A stretch of DNA of 64,000 nucleotides from Aradus depressus. Lineage: Eukaryota; Arthropoda; Insecta; Hemiptera; Aradidae. Under the pieces are notes generated by a model. It ran no database searches. It saw only the letters and a program-made list of their open reading frames with translations, and was not told where the DNA came from. Within the stretch, counting starts at the first letter, position 1; the number at the start of each line of letters is the position of its first letter. The translations under genes and the position numbers were made by a program. The stretch is from assembly GCA_963662175.1 (NCBI GenBank), contig OY759223.1:3319549-3383548 (forward strand), read 5' to 3'. Shown here piece by piece: positions 61,801 to 63,887 of the stretch.

Positions 61801-62709
61801 TTCACGCATCCCTTGCTCAGTGTCCCAGTGTCCCAGTGTCAAGGTCAGTGTCCCAGTGTCAAGGTCAGTGTTCACATTATTATTTATCATTATTTATATA
61901 ATAAAATTATTTAACCTGAATTGTCCTCATAGCTTAGAAACTAAGGAGAGGGGCAGATATATCGTCCTATTACGCCCCTACAATTTATATTAAGTATGTG
62001 ATCTGAACTTTATTATTTACTTATTCCCTACACAACTGAGAGGAATCCTGCCATTCGGCCAAAATAAATGGCTAATGATTGCAAGATTGAACTGTATTGT
62101 GAAACTTTATTGTGACTTAATGCACATGATAAGAGAGACTACATGTACTGACACGAAATTTTATATGTGCGTCCAGAACACCATAAGAACAACAGTTATT
62201 AATTTTCAGCCAAATCGACCTAAAAGAAGGTGGGGAGTAGGGAAAAACATTATCACCAAAAAATCGAATAACTGCCATTGTAATGAATGTGTAAACACAA
62301 TATTTCTTGTTTAAATTTAAAAATCGCAACGACACCTATTAATTTATCGCGATATCGGCCGAGGAGGGCGATCAGAGAGAGGACTCGACTCGAAAATCCT
62401 GATAACAGCTGATGTGATAAATGCATCGACACAAAATTTAGTATGAGGATAGCTTCTATGTAAGTCAAATATTGATTTTTAGCCCGAAAGGTTGATTGAT
62501 TGTGGAGGGAGAGCGACAACTTAATTTATTTATTCGTGCTGGGGAAATACATAGCTAACGATTCACCTACAATTGTTTTTTTTTTTTTTAATTGACGTAA
62601 TGGTAGCCTTACCTACATTGAAAGACTCTGAGGTAGGGAAGACTTCTTCACCGAACACATCCTTATTATTACATTTAACAGATTCCGTTTCCGACTTTTC
62701 TTCATCCAT
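17321..62709 (-). CDS. Corin-like mosaic transmembrane serine protease homologue, catalytically dead
   Basis: Thirteen coding exons join with matching phases into 783 residues. Order: cytoplasmic tail 1-~73; membrane segment ~75-92 (VAAGIIITLLLAIISLYI); SEA ~98-214; Frizzled ~246-352; LDLa ~359-388 and 391-427; SRCR ~430-545; trypsin-like 547-783. This is the layout of corin (atrial natriuretic peptide-converting enzyme) and its insect relatives, which are type II membrane proteins with the protease outside. Here the catalytic His is Ser600 (TTASC for TAAHC), the Asp is Thr643 (STVVLLKL for NDIALLKL), Ser730 remains but the Asp before it is Ile (EISGSP for GDSGGP), and the activation site is RGRQTVDG instead of R-IVGG. 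With all frames open, I infer a conserved pseudoprotease, perhaps a binding or adhesion receptor. Exon 1 is the least certain part. Whether insect corins in general are inactive I cannot say. Confidence 0.85.
17590..17640 (-). ncRNA. Hammerhead-like core in Penelope-like end
   Basis: On the minus strand CTGACGA (17627-17633), a short GG/CC stem and GAAAC (17610-17614), then CGGTAGTTA. Matches the core at 52920-52943. Confidence 0.4.
17966..18424 (-). pseudogene. Penelope-like GIY-YIG endonuclease fragment (152 codons open)
   Basis: Contains the GIY-YIG signature SGVYSLECATSQLYIGQTGR followed by RFKERIKEHTAEI, a conserved Arg, and the C-terminal LLLNSLEQLEINKATKRI typical of Penelope-like elements, whose endonuclease sits behind the reverse transcriptase. 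The reverse transcriptase is absent: the frame is cut at 18424 by the junction with the inverted arm. The remaining frame is open and could be young. Confidence 0.85.
18643..18816 (-). mobile_element. tRNA-derived SINE, 3' part, with 29-bp duplication
   Basis: Starts with GGTTAGGTTTTATGACTC (telomere-like tail) and runs to AAATTTTTATTCAC plus ~30 bp of other sequence. Flanked by CATATATGTTTCAAGTTATC.. direct repeats, 18614-18642 and 18817-18845; the other Penelope arm carries the single-copy empty site. Confidence 0.8.
19217..19335 (-). CDS. Corin-like gene, exon 12 (protease domain)
   Basis: Phase 1 to 0, acceptor TTTCAG, donor GTGAGT. Encodes TVLQRVDIKLSKMEQCSNI, then SVCADSSHSMENCD; the specificity-pocket position before the Cys is Glu-Asn. 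Confidence 0.85.
19900..20100 (+). mobile_element. Penelope-like terminal piece with degenerate hammerhead-like core
   Basis: GTGTACCGGT (19990-19999) pairs with ACTGGTACAC (20034-20043) around CTGATGT..CGAAAC; the core has U for the conserved A after CUGAUG. A palindromic TATATTATATAG pair precedes it. The tail GAATTAGATATTAAG follows. Confidence 0.4.
20303..20571 (-). mobile_element. tRNA-derived SINE, internally deleted
   Basis: Tail TTATTGTGACTCATACCCGG, internal deletion around 20350-20385, head GGTTTTGAACCC and CTACCGGCGCCCTC. Confidence 0.8.
20634..20878 (-). CDS. Corin-like gene, exon 11 (protease domain middle, catalytic Asp lost)
   Basis: Phase 2 to 1, acceptor TTGCAG, donor GTGAGT. 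Encodes GSTVVLLKLERALIP, DFVRPICLIEAG and CNALGWGSQS. The Asp of DIALL is Thr. Confidence 0.88.
20879..22235. other. Intron between exons 10 and 11
   Basis: No recognised element. 21800-22070 has GC-richer stretches (GGGCTTCGCCCGG) without a conserved frame. Confidence 0.35.
22236..22407 (-). CDS. Corin-like gene, exon 10 (protease domain start, catalytic His lost)
   Basis: Phase 1 to 2, acceptor TTAG, donor GTAAGA. Encodes ECGLQTVRGRQTVDGLHKVA, GDWPWHVTLFQNGRHVC and WVATTASCFQG. WPWHV and the CF context are typical of S1 proteases, but the His is Ser and the R-IVGG activation site is degenerate. Confidence 0.88.
22640..22880 (-). repeat. Dispersed retroelement tail and 38-39 bp duplication
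   Basis: (TAGAA)n followed by ATTTTATTTATGGGCGTCC looks like a retroelement 3' end on the minus strand. TTGTCTTCATGGAGCTTAGG is present twice (22747 and 22786). Confidence 0.4.
22911..23025 (-). mobile_element. tRNA-derived SINE, 3' part, diverged
   Basis: CTCGGGTTATAACTTACAAGG, CCTACTACCAGAACGCTC, GGAGTCCTAAATGTTGCC. Confidence 0.7.
23674..23745 (+). ncRNA. Hammerhead-like core, Penelope-like end
   Basis: CTGAAGA (23678-23684), stem CGG..CCG, GAAAG (23697-23701) and GTACTCCCACA; same 3' context as 12565-12580. Confidence 0.4.
23746..24960. other. Intron sequence, nothing recognised
   Basis: AT-rich. A minus frame 24457-24750 has no motif that I know. Confidence 0.35.
24961..25520. mobile_element. 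Non-autonomous DNA element with clustered CACAGTAA motifs
   Basis: On the left, variants of CACAGTAAAA recur (24973, 25018, 25140, 25193 and others); on the right the reverse form TTACTGTG recurs (25380, 25458, 25488, 25509). The two clusters face each other around a GC-richer centre at 25255-25330. Multiple subterminal binding sites in inverted orientation are a DNA-transposon trait; superfamily unknown. Confidence 0.45.
25708..25772 (+). repeat. 24-bp tandem repeat, ~2.7 units
   Basis: TTGGTTAATAATATTGTAAC units in tandem. Confidence 0.7.
25966..26765. mobile_element. Non-autonomous hAT-like element with TATCGATA arrays
   Basis: Both ends carry several GTATCGATAC-type motifs (25975-26085 and 26660-26752) around an AT-rich non-coding centre. 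Such arrays are typical of the ends of hAT-type elements in insects; no 8-bp duplication was fixed. Confidence 0.45.
26788..27028 (-). repeat. Element A, internally deleted, with poly-G end
   Basis: GGTGAATCACCCTTAATGTAC at one end, one monomer, then CATAACTTCCCCTATGCTTC and a 22-G run (27004-27025) at the other end, just upstream of exon 9's donor side. Confidence 0.75.
27133..27278 (-). CDS. Corin-like gene, exon 9 (SRCR domain, second part)
   Basis: Phase 2 to 1, acceptor TTTCAG, donor GTAAGA. Ends SECPSKDILSVECTQL, the closing SRCR motif that leads directly into the protease domain. Confidence 0.8.
27957..28350 (-). repeat. Element A fragment
   Basis: Three monomers (GTCGATAAATTCATTAC, GTCGATACATTCATTAC and a shortened one) and ACTTCGTATAG at the right. 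Confidence 0.75.
28552..28762 (-). CDS. Corin-like gene, exon 8 (SRCR domain, first part)
   Basis: Phase 1 to 2, acceptor TTGCAG, donor GTAAAG. Encodes YLAPGLSPLKAKKKSVQAKH, GKLCVGSLNGTM and ILRN-like EVLRNIGTSLCKNLSFR. The domain is divergent; recognised by position and the TSLCKNLSF element. Confidence 0.75.
28815..29074 (-). mobile_element. tRNA-derived SINE, head truncated
   Basis: Tail TTATTATGACACATGCCTGG to GATAAAACAAACTAGGGCCT; tRNA-like head missing. Confidence 0.8.
29288..29497 (-). CDS. Corin-like gene, exon 7 (two LDLa repeats)
   Basis: Phase 1 to 1, acceptor TTAG, donor GTAAGT. First repeat CTQDLEWRGMTSWLCDGVPD CPDFSDESSC has only four cysteines. The second (CMQDNSLHCTTTAACISRSA LCDGVPDCPDGSDERAC) has all six and the DGSDE calcium motif. 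Confidence 0.88.
29672..30211 (-). repeat. Element A, near full length
   Basis: GTGTGAATCACCC and TACTTCCCCAGCACGAATTA at the left, CT-repeat at 29723-29745, tandem monomers and CATTGTATAGTTGAGGAAGT at the right. Confidence 0.8.
30212..31040. other. Intron sequence, nothing recognised
   Basis: AT-rich, no motif. Confidence 0.35.
31041..31388 (+). mobile_element. tRNA-derived SINE, reference full-length copy
   Basis: The head 31041-31115 is tRNA-like, with an A box TAGCTCAATGG (31050-31060) and B box GGTTCGAAACC (31094-31104), so an RNA polymerase III internal promoter. The body (CTTCGGGTGGGACGTTAAG, AATAAAAATTTAGGGTAGGC, GTGACGAAAGAGCGCTC) is unrelated to tRNA. The tail CATAAAACCTAACCTAACCT is a (CCTAA)n array, equal to the insect telomere repeat. 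No coding capacity; it must use LINE machinery. Confidence 0.9.
31490..31800 (+). mobile_element. Dispersed RTE-like retroelement 3' piece
   Basis: ACATAAAAGGAGGGGTGATAT, TGTCTGTCTGTGGCATCGTA, GGCTGAACCGATTTC and GATGGTTCTTAGCCATGTTT. This block is familiar from insect non-LTR elements. Opposite copy at 48405-48710. Confidence 0.55.
31802..31830 (+). repeat. (C)14(A)15 tract
   Basis: Homopolymer pair next to the RTE-like piece. Confidence 0.9.
32157..32324. repeat. Fold-back hairpin, ~68-bp arms
   Basis: GTTGGCTAATTCCGGC..AATATTTCGGGACT is followed after ~27 bp by its near-perfect reverse complement ending GCCGGAATTAACCAACAG. Confidence 0.85.
32475..32760 (+). pseudogene. Possible terminal exon of a transposon-derived gene
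   Basis: A T-tract plus GCAG acceptor at 32475, then a frame with SMCTSKIVRMHKQLCSFCEK and CLNCTKT (CxxC..CxxC) ending at 32712, and ATAATAAAA just after. Cys-rich C-termini of this type occur in piggyBac-like transposases, but nothing else supports that. Confidence 0.25.
32761..33864. other. Intron sequence, nothing recognised
   Basis: AT-rich, several A tracts. Confidence 0.35.
33865..34085 (-). CDS. Corin-like gene, exon 6 (Frizzled domain end)
   Basis: Phase 2 to 1, acceptor TTTCAG, donor GTATAT. Contains ECYRLAHEFVCSLLQPPC, LPCRAFCQEFWTGCG and NCSHFP..PLCLP: the remaining Frizzled cysteines in expected order. Confidence 0.85.
34238..34496 (+). mobile_element. tRNA-derived SINE, 5' end truncated
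   Basis: B box GGGTTCGAAACCC near 34260, body, and tail AGCCCGGGCATGAATCACAA. Confidence 0.8.
34697..35010 (+). mobile_element. tRNA-derived SINE, B box disrupted
   Basis: GAGGGTGCCGGTACCTCAGA head, GGGTTCGG then a deletion through the second half of the B box, tail ATTAGTCACAATAACTAAC. Confidence 0.8.
35160..35420 (-). repeat. Dispersed repeat fragment, possible LINE
   Basis: Minus frame SHRDPEIHLASRITS resembles the fragment at 11700-11930. Low information. Confidence 0.25.
35617..35818 (+). repeat. 36-bp minisatellite, five and a half units
   Basis: ATCCGGA anchors at 35633, 35669, 35705, 35741 and 35777 are exactly 36 bp apart. The plus frame reads 12-residue units like EMIRRQAEGESL, and a minus frame is also open, because the period is a multiple of three. 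Confidence 0.9.
36362..36567 (-). CDS. Corin-like gene, exon 5 (linker and Frizzled domain start)
   Basis: Phase 0 to 2, acceptor TTGCAG, donor GTGAGC. A Thr/Ser-rich linker, then CAPMELLYCSRISNNITSYP NLIGHNSITEL, the first Cys pair and helix of a Frizzled cysteine-rich domain. Confidence 0.85.
36748..37055 (-). mobile_element. tRNA-derived SINE, most of the length
   Basis: Tail GACTCATGCCCGGGC, body, and GATCTTGAGCTCAGAAGACA; the extreme 5' head is missing. A telomere-like TTAGGTTTAG precedes the tail. Confidence 0.85.
37085..37279 (-). mobile_element. tRNA-derived SINE, internal fragment
   Basis: CTCTTTCGTGACTCTGGTGG to TTTATTGTATCTCCCAGAT; lies head-to-tail with the previous copy. Confidence 0.8.
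37280..37428 (+). repeat. Element A fragment
   Basis: GCTTAACACAATAACTCTAA, CGACACATTTTATAT, GATTTTCAGCCAAATCGACC. Confidence 0.7.
37800..37940 (+). repeat. Element A right-end fragment
   Basis: GAGAGGCTTAAGCC, GGTGGGAGAGCGACAATG and GGTGGGGAAGTACATAGC with ATGATTCA. Confidence 0.7.
38040..38193 (-). CDS. Corin-like gene, exon 4 (SEA domain, second part)
   Basis: Phase 2 to 0, donor GTGAGC. Encodes GEENDDLVVHFILHFNQRRM through PVSLLITE. No GSVVV-type self-cleavage site is visible at the usual SEA position. Confidence 0.85.
38283..38607 (-). mobile_element. tRNA-derived SINE, near full length
   Basis: Tail TTATTATGACTCATAACC, body with a deletion near 38485, head GGGTTTCGAACCCATGATC and ACTGAGCTACCGGCGCCCT. 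Confidence 0.85.
38970..39030 (-). mobile_element. tRNA-derived SINE, tail fragment
   Basis: GTTATTGTGACTCATGAACG to CGCCTACTACCAGAG. Confidence 0.7.
39270..39483 (-). CDS. Corin-like gene, exon 3 (SEA domain, first part)
   Basis: Phase 1 to 2, donor GTAAGT. Encodes YVSLDDNQDKSYRGVMRI, then FNQRAAFYRESLNLLFRRSR and LRSAFVSSDILAFDG, the typical SEA core of membrane-bound serine proteases. Confidence 0.85.
39815..40575 (-). repeat. Unclassified dispersed repeat B, minus copy
   Basis: Reverse complement of 3775-4560, e.g. CCACATTTCCTGTAGAAATT, AATCTAATCCAAAGG, TAAAAGTACCTTC, AACAGCTGATGACC. Abuts an element A copy. Confidence 0.6.
40585..41247 (+). repeat. Element A, longest copy (663 bp)
   Basis: Runs from TACTTCCCCAGCTCTACGAA to TTGTTCTGGGGAAGTA, so the outer 11 bp are inverted. 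Between them four related monomers of ~130-140 bp follow each other, each with ACTGCCGAT-like, CGACA..TTTTATATG and TTTTCAGC..ATCGG motifs. In other copies the right side continues to GGTGATTCACC; here that end is displaced to 41810-41828 by an insertion. Confidence 0.8.
41248..41809. mobile_element. Fold-back element inserted in element A
   Basis: GGGGAAGTAC and ATAGCCGGTGATTCACG, adjacent in other copies, are separated here. The insert contains a palindrome with arms 41261-41467 and 41508-41713 and a ~40-bp loop. A TA (possibly GTA/TAC) is repeated at both insertion borders; ends read CTG..CAG. Confidence 0.65.
42287..43160 (-). pseudogene. R1/Jockey-type LINE fragment (RT end and zinc-knuckle C-terminus)
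   Basis: Minus frame 42640-43161 includes PLTLTIQGRHIESPAVFTYL and VTPHVVAIKERTTATFNYLS, the post-catalytic part of LINE reverse transcriptase. Further down, NCSCG, then EHLVLGCPLYDQTRMKLIRG and SRFVASWREQKKAM follow after a frameshift. The 5' portion is missing. A relative of its C-terminal part is at 63600-63790. Confidence 0.65.
43161..45137. other. Intron sequence, nothing recognised
   Basis: Mixed AT-rich sequence, no motif, some A tracts. Confidence 0.35.
45138..45430 (+). mobile_element. tRNA-derived SINE, 5' end truncated
   Basis: GAGGGTTCGAAACCCCGACG to AGCCCGGGCATGAGTCACAA and TAACTAA. Confidence 0.85.
46375..47024 (-). pseudogene. mariner transposase relic
   Basis: Starts ATG at 47024: IRSILLYEFKLGLKATVAAR, VFGEKAVSERKAQFWFSKFR and DETLEDGAPPGRPQV match the mariner/SETMAR helix-turn-helix region. 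After a frameshift come ESDPRQTCSEIG and KLKKLDKWSPH, then RIIICDEKWVLYNNFRRCYQ with the first catalytic Asp, QWLSADEEAIQFPKRDIHSK and KKVLLVVF. At least two frameshifts and the remaining catalytic residues missing: dead. Confidence 0.85.
47322..47505 (-). CDS. Corin-like gene, exon 2 (cytoplasmic tail and membrane segment)
   Basis: Acceptor TTGCAG before 47505, donor GTGAGT 47316-47321, phase 0 to 1. Ser/Arg-rich MSVSSVSTRPYARSDTPSS, then GGQYRCTCYVAAG and the hydrophobic IIITLLLAIISLYI. Basic residues before the membrane segment favour a cytoplasmic N-terminus. Confidence 0.8.
47571..48175. mobile_element. pogo-like non-autonomous element with repeated CTCGAA motifs
   Basis: Begins CAGTAGAACCTCTTTAAGTC. 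Motifs of the type CTCTATAACTCGAA recur about ten times through 47575-48175 (47620, 47745, 47777, 47815, 47845, 48105, 48130). Repeated internal copies of the terminal motif suggest many transposase-binding sites; no coding region. Confidence 0.5.
48405..48710 (-). mobile_element. Dispersed RTE-like retroelement 3' piece
   Basis: Reverse complement of 31490-31800, e.g. TGTAATAGAGGCCGAGATCC, AACATGGCTAAGAACCATC, AAATCGGTTCAGCC. Confidence 0.55.
49139..49483 (-). mobile_element. tRNA-derived SINE, full length
   Basis: TAGGTTAGGTTTTTATGACA at the tail (telomere-like), full body, and ACTGAGCTACCGGCGCCCTC at the head. Confidence 0.9.
49488..49775 (-). repeat. Element A fragment with poly-G end
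   Basis: TACTTTCCCAGAATCAATC, CCAAAACCAGTCGACC, GTTGACTTACATTGGGGCTC, and 17 G at 49758-49774. Confidence 0.8.
50040..50345 (-). pseudogene. Penelope-like GIY-YIG endonuclease fragment, second family
   Basis: GIPCNDCNAIYIGHTGRTFN followed by IRYKEHLKQI, HLTETEHQ and SLLEAMEINK. It differs strongly from the copy at 17966-18424, so it is a second lineage. No reverse transcriptase nearby. Confidence 0.8.
50591..50978. repeat. 388-bp near-perfect palindrome with almost no loop
   Basis: GGGACCAATTTATTTTGTGG at the left and CCACAAAATAAATTGGTCCC at the right; symmetric about ~50784 in CAAATAAATTTTATTTG. Arms include poly-T/poly-A tracts and AAGATTCAATTTTCC. Confidence 0.9.
51093..51490 (-). pseudogene. 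Jockey-type LINE reverse transcriptase C-terminus, decayed
   Basis: Minus frame: MWTYGLELWVSAKASNLQRI, stop, FQSKILRKIANAAYYVSNKT and HIDLNVPFVTEVAK, then after a frameshift RRLKRKWPRDLL. The WTYG..LW..A, K.LR.I and RRLKR..P.DL order is typical of the end of Jockey ORF2. Confidence 0.75.
51912..52130 (-). mobile_element. tRNA-derived SINE, 3' two thirds
   Basis: TTATGCCCGGGCTTTAAC to ATCCGAAGGACGGTATGC; head missing. Confidence 0.8.
52131..52811. other. AT-rich intron sequence
   Basis: (TA)n near 52155; nothing else recognised. Confidence 0.35.
52812..53050 (+). ncRNA. Compact Penelope-like unit with hammerhead-like core
   Basis: Arms 52812-52874 and 52945-53007 are near-perfect inverted repeats. 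Between them AAACTACCAGTTTC can pair with GAAACCGGTAGTTT as a long stem III; CTGACGA (52920-52926), a GG..CC stem and GAAAC (52939-52943) give a type III hammerhead order. TATTTATTACAAATTCC.. continues as in the element at 19070. Confidence 0.5.
53073..53460 (-). pseudogene. LINE ORF2 C-terminus with poly-A end
   Basis: Minus frame: YCTCQQQVEADANHVLLTYP LSSKQLRTRKYV to a stop at ~53143, with a CxC..H-type knuckle; preceded in another frame by RLPFHLTRYTFHL. The 3' end is a 16-A run (T run at 53074-53089). Confidence 0.6.
53602..53778 (+). mobile_element. tRNA-derived SINE, left half, split by a LINE
   Basis: TGGGACGTTAAGCGATGGTC to GCGATATGACCTCGTAGTT; resumes at 54741. Confidence 0.85.
53779..54740 (-). 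mobile_element. 5'-truncated LINE with RNase H, inserted in a SINE
   Basis: Flanked by 14-bp direct repeats ATGACCTCGTAGTT (53765-53778 and 54741-54754); poly-A end at the left (T run 53777-53784). Minus strand encodes RNase H then a zinc-knuckle C-terminus. Target-primed insertion into an existing SINE is clear. Confidence 0.85.
53863..54742 (-). pseudogene. LINE RNase H domain and C-terminus, one frameshift
   Basis: RNase H motifs with all acidic residues: KLFTDASKTPEG, HNVCNSELIAIQKA, IVILTDSKSACQLLRN, IQWIPGHINFNDNDRADQLA. After a frameshift near 54140 the C-terminus reads YLTRLRTGHARTNKYLHLIK, NCEHCNETEDVVHIFTNCKK and ends KSKIEL. RNase H places the element in the I/Jockey-related group that carries this domain. 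Upstream reverse transcriptase was not copied. Little decay: probably recent. Confidence 0.85.
54741..54782 (+). mobile_element. tRNA-derived SINE, right end after the LINE
   Basis: ATGACCTCGTAGTTAAAGTC CGGGCATGAGTCATAATAAC completes the copy begun at 53602. Confidence 0.85.
54783..55225. other. Intron sequence, nothing recognised
   Basis: AT-rich; short frames without motif. Confidence 0.35.
55226..55345 (+). repeat. Penelope-like terminal piece, decayed
   Basis: TTTTGAACTTTGTGC, GGTACACTTTATG and GGAATTAGACAATATATAAG match 20010-20070 but the hammerhead-like core is broken. Confidence 0.4.
55402..55748 (+). mobile_element. tRNA-derived SINE, full length with telomere-like tail
   Basis: GAGGGCGCCGGTAGCTTCAG (one-base insertion in the A box), GGGTTCGTAACCC B box with a substitution, tail CATAAAACCTAACCTAACCC. 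Confidence 0.9.
55874..55899 (+). repeat. Poly-G tract (20 + A + 5)
   Basis: G run directly readable. Confidence 0.95.
55972..56275 (+). repeat. 33-bp minisatellite, nine units
   Basis: TAGCTGTGG-type anchors fall at 55981, 56014, 56047, 56080, 56113, 56146, 56179, 56212 and 56245, exactly 33 bp apart. Units alternate loosely between a GTGCCCAGCGTT and a GGGCCCGCC..GCAAG type. As 33 is a multiple of three, a plus frame stays open with 11-residue repeats such as KYILAVVPSVS. The unit resembles the ACTAGCAGTAATACCCGGCG end of the adjacent retroelement. Confidence 0.9.
56262..56408 (-). mobile_element. Dispersed retroelement repeat (CCCGGCGTTGCCCGGG), minus copy
   Basis: AGCCTTATTCCGTATGAATA to CCCGGGCAACGCCGGGTATT and CTGCTAGTA, reverse of 5815-5960. 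Confidence 0.6.
56409..56695 (+). repeat. 155-bp tandem duplication
   Basis: ACCACAATATATTTGAGTTT.. to TAATTTGTTATC occurs twice in direct order (56409 and 56564), separated by GGCCACCCTGTATAAT. Confidence 0.85.
56735..57035 (-). repeat. Element A fragment
   Basis: GAATTAAGCCCC, GACTGAAAATTAATAGGTGT, CATAACTTCCCCTATGCTTC and AGCTGGGGAA. Confidence 0.75.
57354..57482 (+). mobile_element. tRNA-derived SINE, 5' part
   Basis: GCTGGCAGCTCAGTGGTATG (good A box), GGGTCCGAAACCC, truncated after CCGTCCTTCGG. A 12-G run follows at 57499-57510. Confidence 0.85.
57778..57888 (-). repeat. Element A left-end fragment
   Basis: GTCGGAAAACATGAAATTAT, ATCGAATTTC, CATAACTTCC and GTGGGGAAGTAA. Confidence 0.75.
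58266..58610 (-). mobile_element. tRNA-derived SINE, full length
   Basis: Tail GTTGGTTATTGTGACTAATG, full body, GGGTTTCGAACCC and ACTGAGCCACCGGCGCCCTC. Confidence 0.9.
58617..58655 (-). mobile_element. tRNA-derived SINE, internal fragment
   Basis: TTTGACATCGTACAGGCTCG GGACCATCACTTAAC only. Confidence 0.7.
58837..58869 (+). repeat. Poly-G tract (33)
   Basis: Longest homopolymer in the window, adjoining an element A fragment. Confidence 0.95.
58870..59052 (-). repeat. Element A fragment
   Basis: CCCCTAATCCTCC, AGAATCAATAGGTGTCCTTC, GGATGTCGGAAAACATGAAA. Confidence 0.7.
59053..59235 (+). mobile_element. Possible second tRNA-derived SINE family
   Basis: GTGGACTAGAGTGTAGGGCT and GGATTCGAATCCCGACC (B box) are tRNA-like; the following TCCTAGATAAAACTTCTC and CCCCGGGGACGTAGC are not. 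A single copy, unrelated in body to the main SINE. Confidence 0.45.
59326..59775 (+). repeat. Element A, near full length
   Basis: TACTTCCCCAGAAATACGAA through three monomers to GGAGGAGCGAAAAGTTAATAG, CCTGGGGAAGTAG and GTCGATTCACCGACT. Confidence 0.8.
59776..60439. other. Intron sequence, nothing recognised
   Basis: AT-rich; short frames without motif. Confidence 0.35.
60440..61035 (+). pseudogene. LINE ORF2 C-terminus and 3' end
   Basis: LCSMCNT, then DVFHFIAVCPILKEFRLIYF and IEYVNGRNYKSLINYCKAAW to the stop at 60766; the same end as 9880-10261. The 3' end has CAGACGGTCAATTTGACCAT, ATT repeats and AAATAAAGACGTTTATT with a (TTA)n tail. Confidence 0.6.
61100..61458 (-). repeat. Element A fragment
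   Basis: GTCGGTGAATCAGG, GTCGCTCTTCC, three monomers (CATGTTGATACGTCCC; TTACGA-like; GTTAATATATTCATTAC), ends before the TACTTCCCC end. Confidence 0.7.
61459..62145. other. Intron sequence with a short tandem repeat
   Basis: Units of CAGTGTCCCAGTGTCAAGGT repeat at 61818-61872. Nothing else recognised. Confidence 0.4.
62146..62570 (+). repeat. Element A, most of the length
   Basis: GACACGAAATTTTATATGTG, two to three monomers, GGAGGGAGAGCGACAAC, GCTGGGGAAATACATAGC and CGATTCACC; ends ~45 bp from the donor of candidate exon 1. Confidence 0.75.
62617..62709 (-). CDS. Corin-like gene, candidate coding exon 1
   Basis: ATG at 62709 in a good context (AAACATGG), 31 codons of acidic sequence starting MDEEKSETESVK, donor GTAGGT at 62611-62616 giving phase 0 with exon 2. 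A stronger-looking donor GTAAGG four bases on would give phase 1 and a stop in exon 2, so the exon may instead join an unseen exon. Exon 2 could also supply its own start, ATGTCGGTG at its first base. Confidence 0.45.
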
Positions 62710-63423
62710 GTTTAATGTAACCACTTTTGCTTAAGGATGTTATTCCTTCAGGACCCACGGGGAAACTGACAGCAATAACGTGTTCGTAAAAATTCATGCT
62801 AGAAATTCAACTTTAGATCATACTTTCGTATTCTAAGAACCCGGGTCAGGTCTTGTTTCCTGGAACAAACTGCCATGCGTTTATTTTGGTTTTCTCTTTT
62901 CCGTGAAGCTGACGTTTCTCTCACCAGGAAGAAAAAAAAAAAAATATGTATATACTTTCTTAAGTTCCGATTATTGACGGTTCAGATAACTGACATTTCG
63001 ATAATCGATGCTTTACTGTGCTTGGATAACACAAGCATTTCTTGTGTTAGGTGACAAAAATGTTTGAAAAAACCTGGTTTGCTTCAGGTTTTCTCTTCAA
63101 ATAACATTGAAAAAAGCTTTTCCAAACTATCAATTTGTTTTCTTATTTTCCAGGTACCAAACCATTCCCGGAGTTATGGACACATTTATTGGAATAGATG
63201 TGAAGACGGCTCATGCAATGAAAAGTTATTATTTATATATTTTTTAACCTTTTTCCTATTTATTTATTCTTTATTAACTAACTATGTATTGTTATTAGAT
63301 GCACCTTGGACATGCGCAACAACACCTGTCCGTCATTTGTTTAGGGAGTTCATGATCAGAGTAGGGCTTAAGTGAAGCTTTGGCGGACTGGGACGACCAC
63401 CGGCTAGGTACCGGCTATGGCGG
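62710..63423. other. Upstream flank of the corin-like gene
   Basis: Would hold the 5' UTR and promoter if candidate exon 1 is right. I see no clear TATA box or initiator. CGATAATCGATGCTTTACTG near 63000 resembles a pogo-like element end. Confidence 0.3.
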
Positions 63424-63602
63424 CTTCCACCAGGGGCCGACAAACCGGCTCAACATGAATCAACCCATGGCGGTCGGTGGTCGATCTTAGCCCATCTTCC
63501 GCCAGGGGCCGACAAACCGGCTCAACATGAATCAACCCATGGCGATCGGTGGTCGATCTCAGCCCATCTTCCACCAGGGGCCGACAAACCGGCTCAACAT
63601 GT
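63424..63602 (+). repeat. 72-bp tandem repeat, 2.5 units
   Basis: CTTCCACCAGGGGCCGACAA starts units at 63424, 63496 and 63568; units also share AACCCATGGCG and GGTCGATCT. Attached to a LINE fragment. Confidence 0.9.
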
Positions 63603-63795
63603 TGAACTCCGTCTTACAGCGCGTCTCGATGCCTCCGCTTGAACACTTCCGTTTGCTCTTCCTCTTAAAGAAGAACAGGATGTCAAAGTTCAGTGACCCG
63701 ATAATATATGGGACATCCAGTGGTCAGGCTGTATCCAGGCGTACTCGGACTTCCGGAAACTATGCGTACGATAGTTCGGCCATCTGAATTTCGTG
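63603..63795 (-). pseudogene. R1/Jockey-type LINE C-terminal fragment
   Basis: GGGACATCCAGTGGTCAGGC and the TCCGGAAACTATGCG block match the LINE at 42540-42620 (same strand); too short to translate usefully. Confidence 0.5.
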
Positions 63796-63887
63796 ACCTA
63801 TAATTTTGCATTTTGTGTTTTCACCTCTGTATAAATGAGTGCAAAATATTAATAAAAAAAATTTAAACTAAAAATTAATCAATTATG

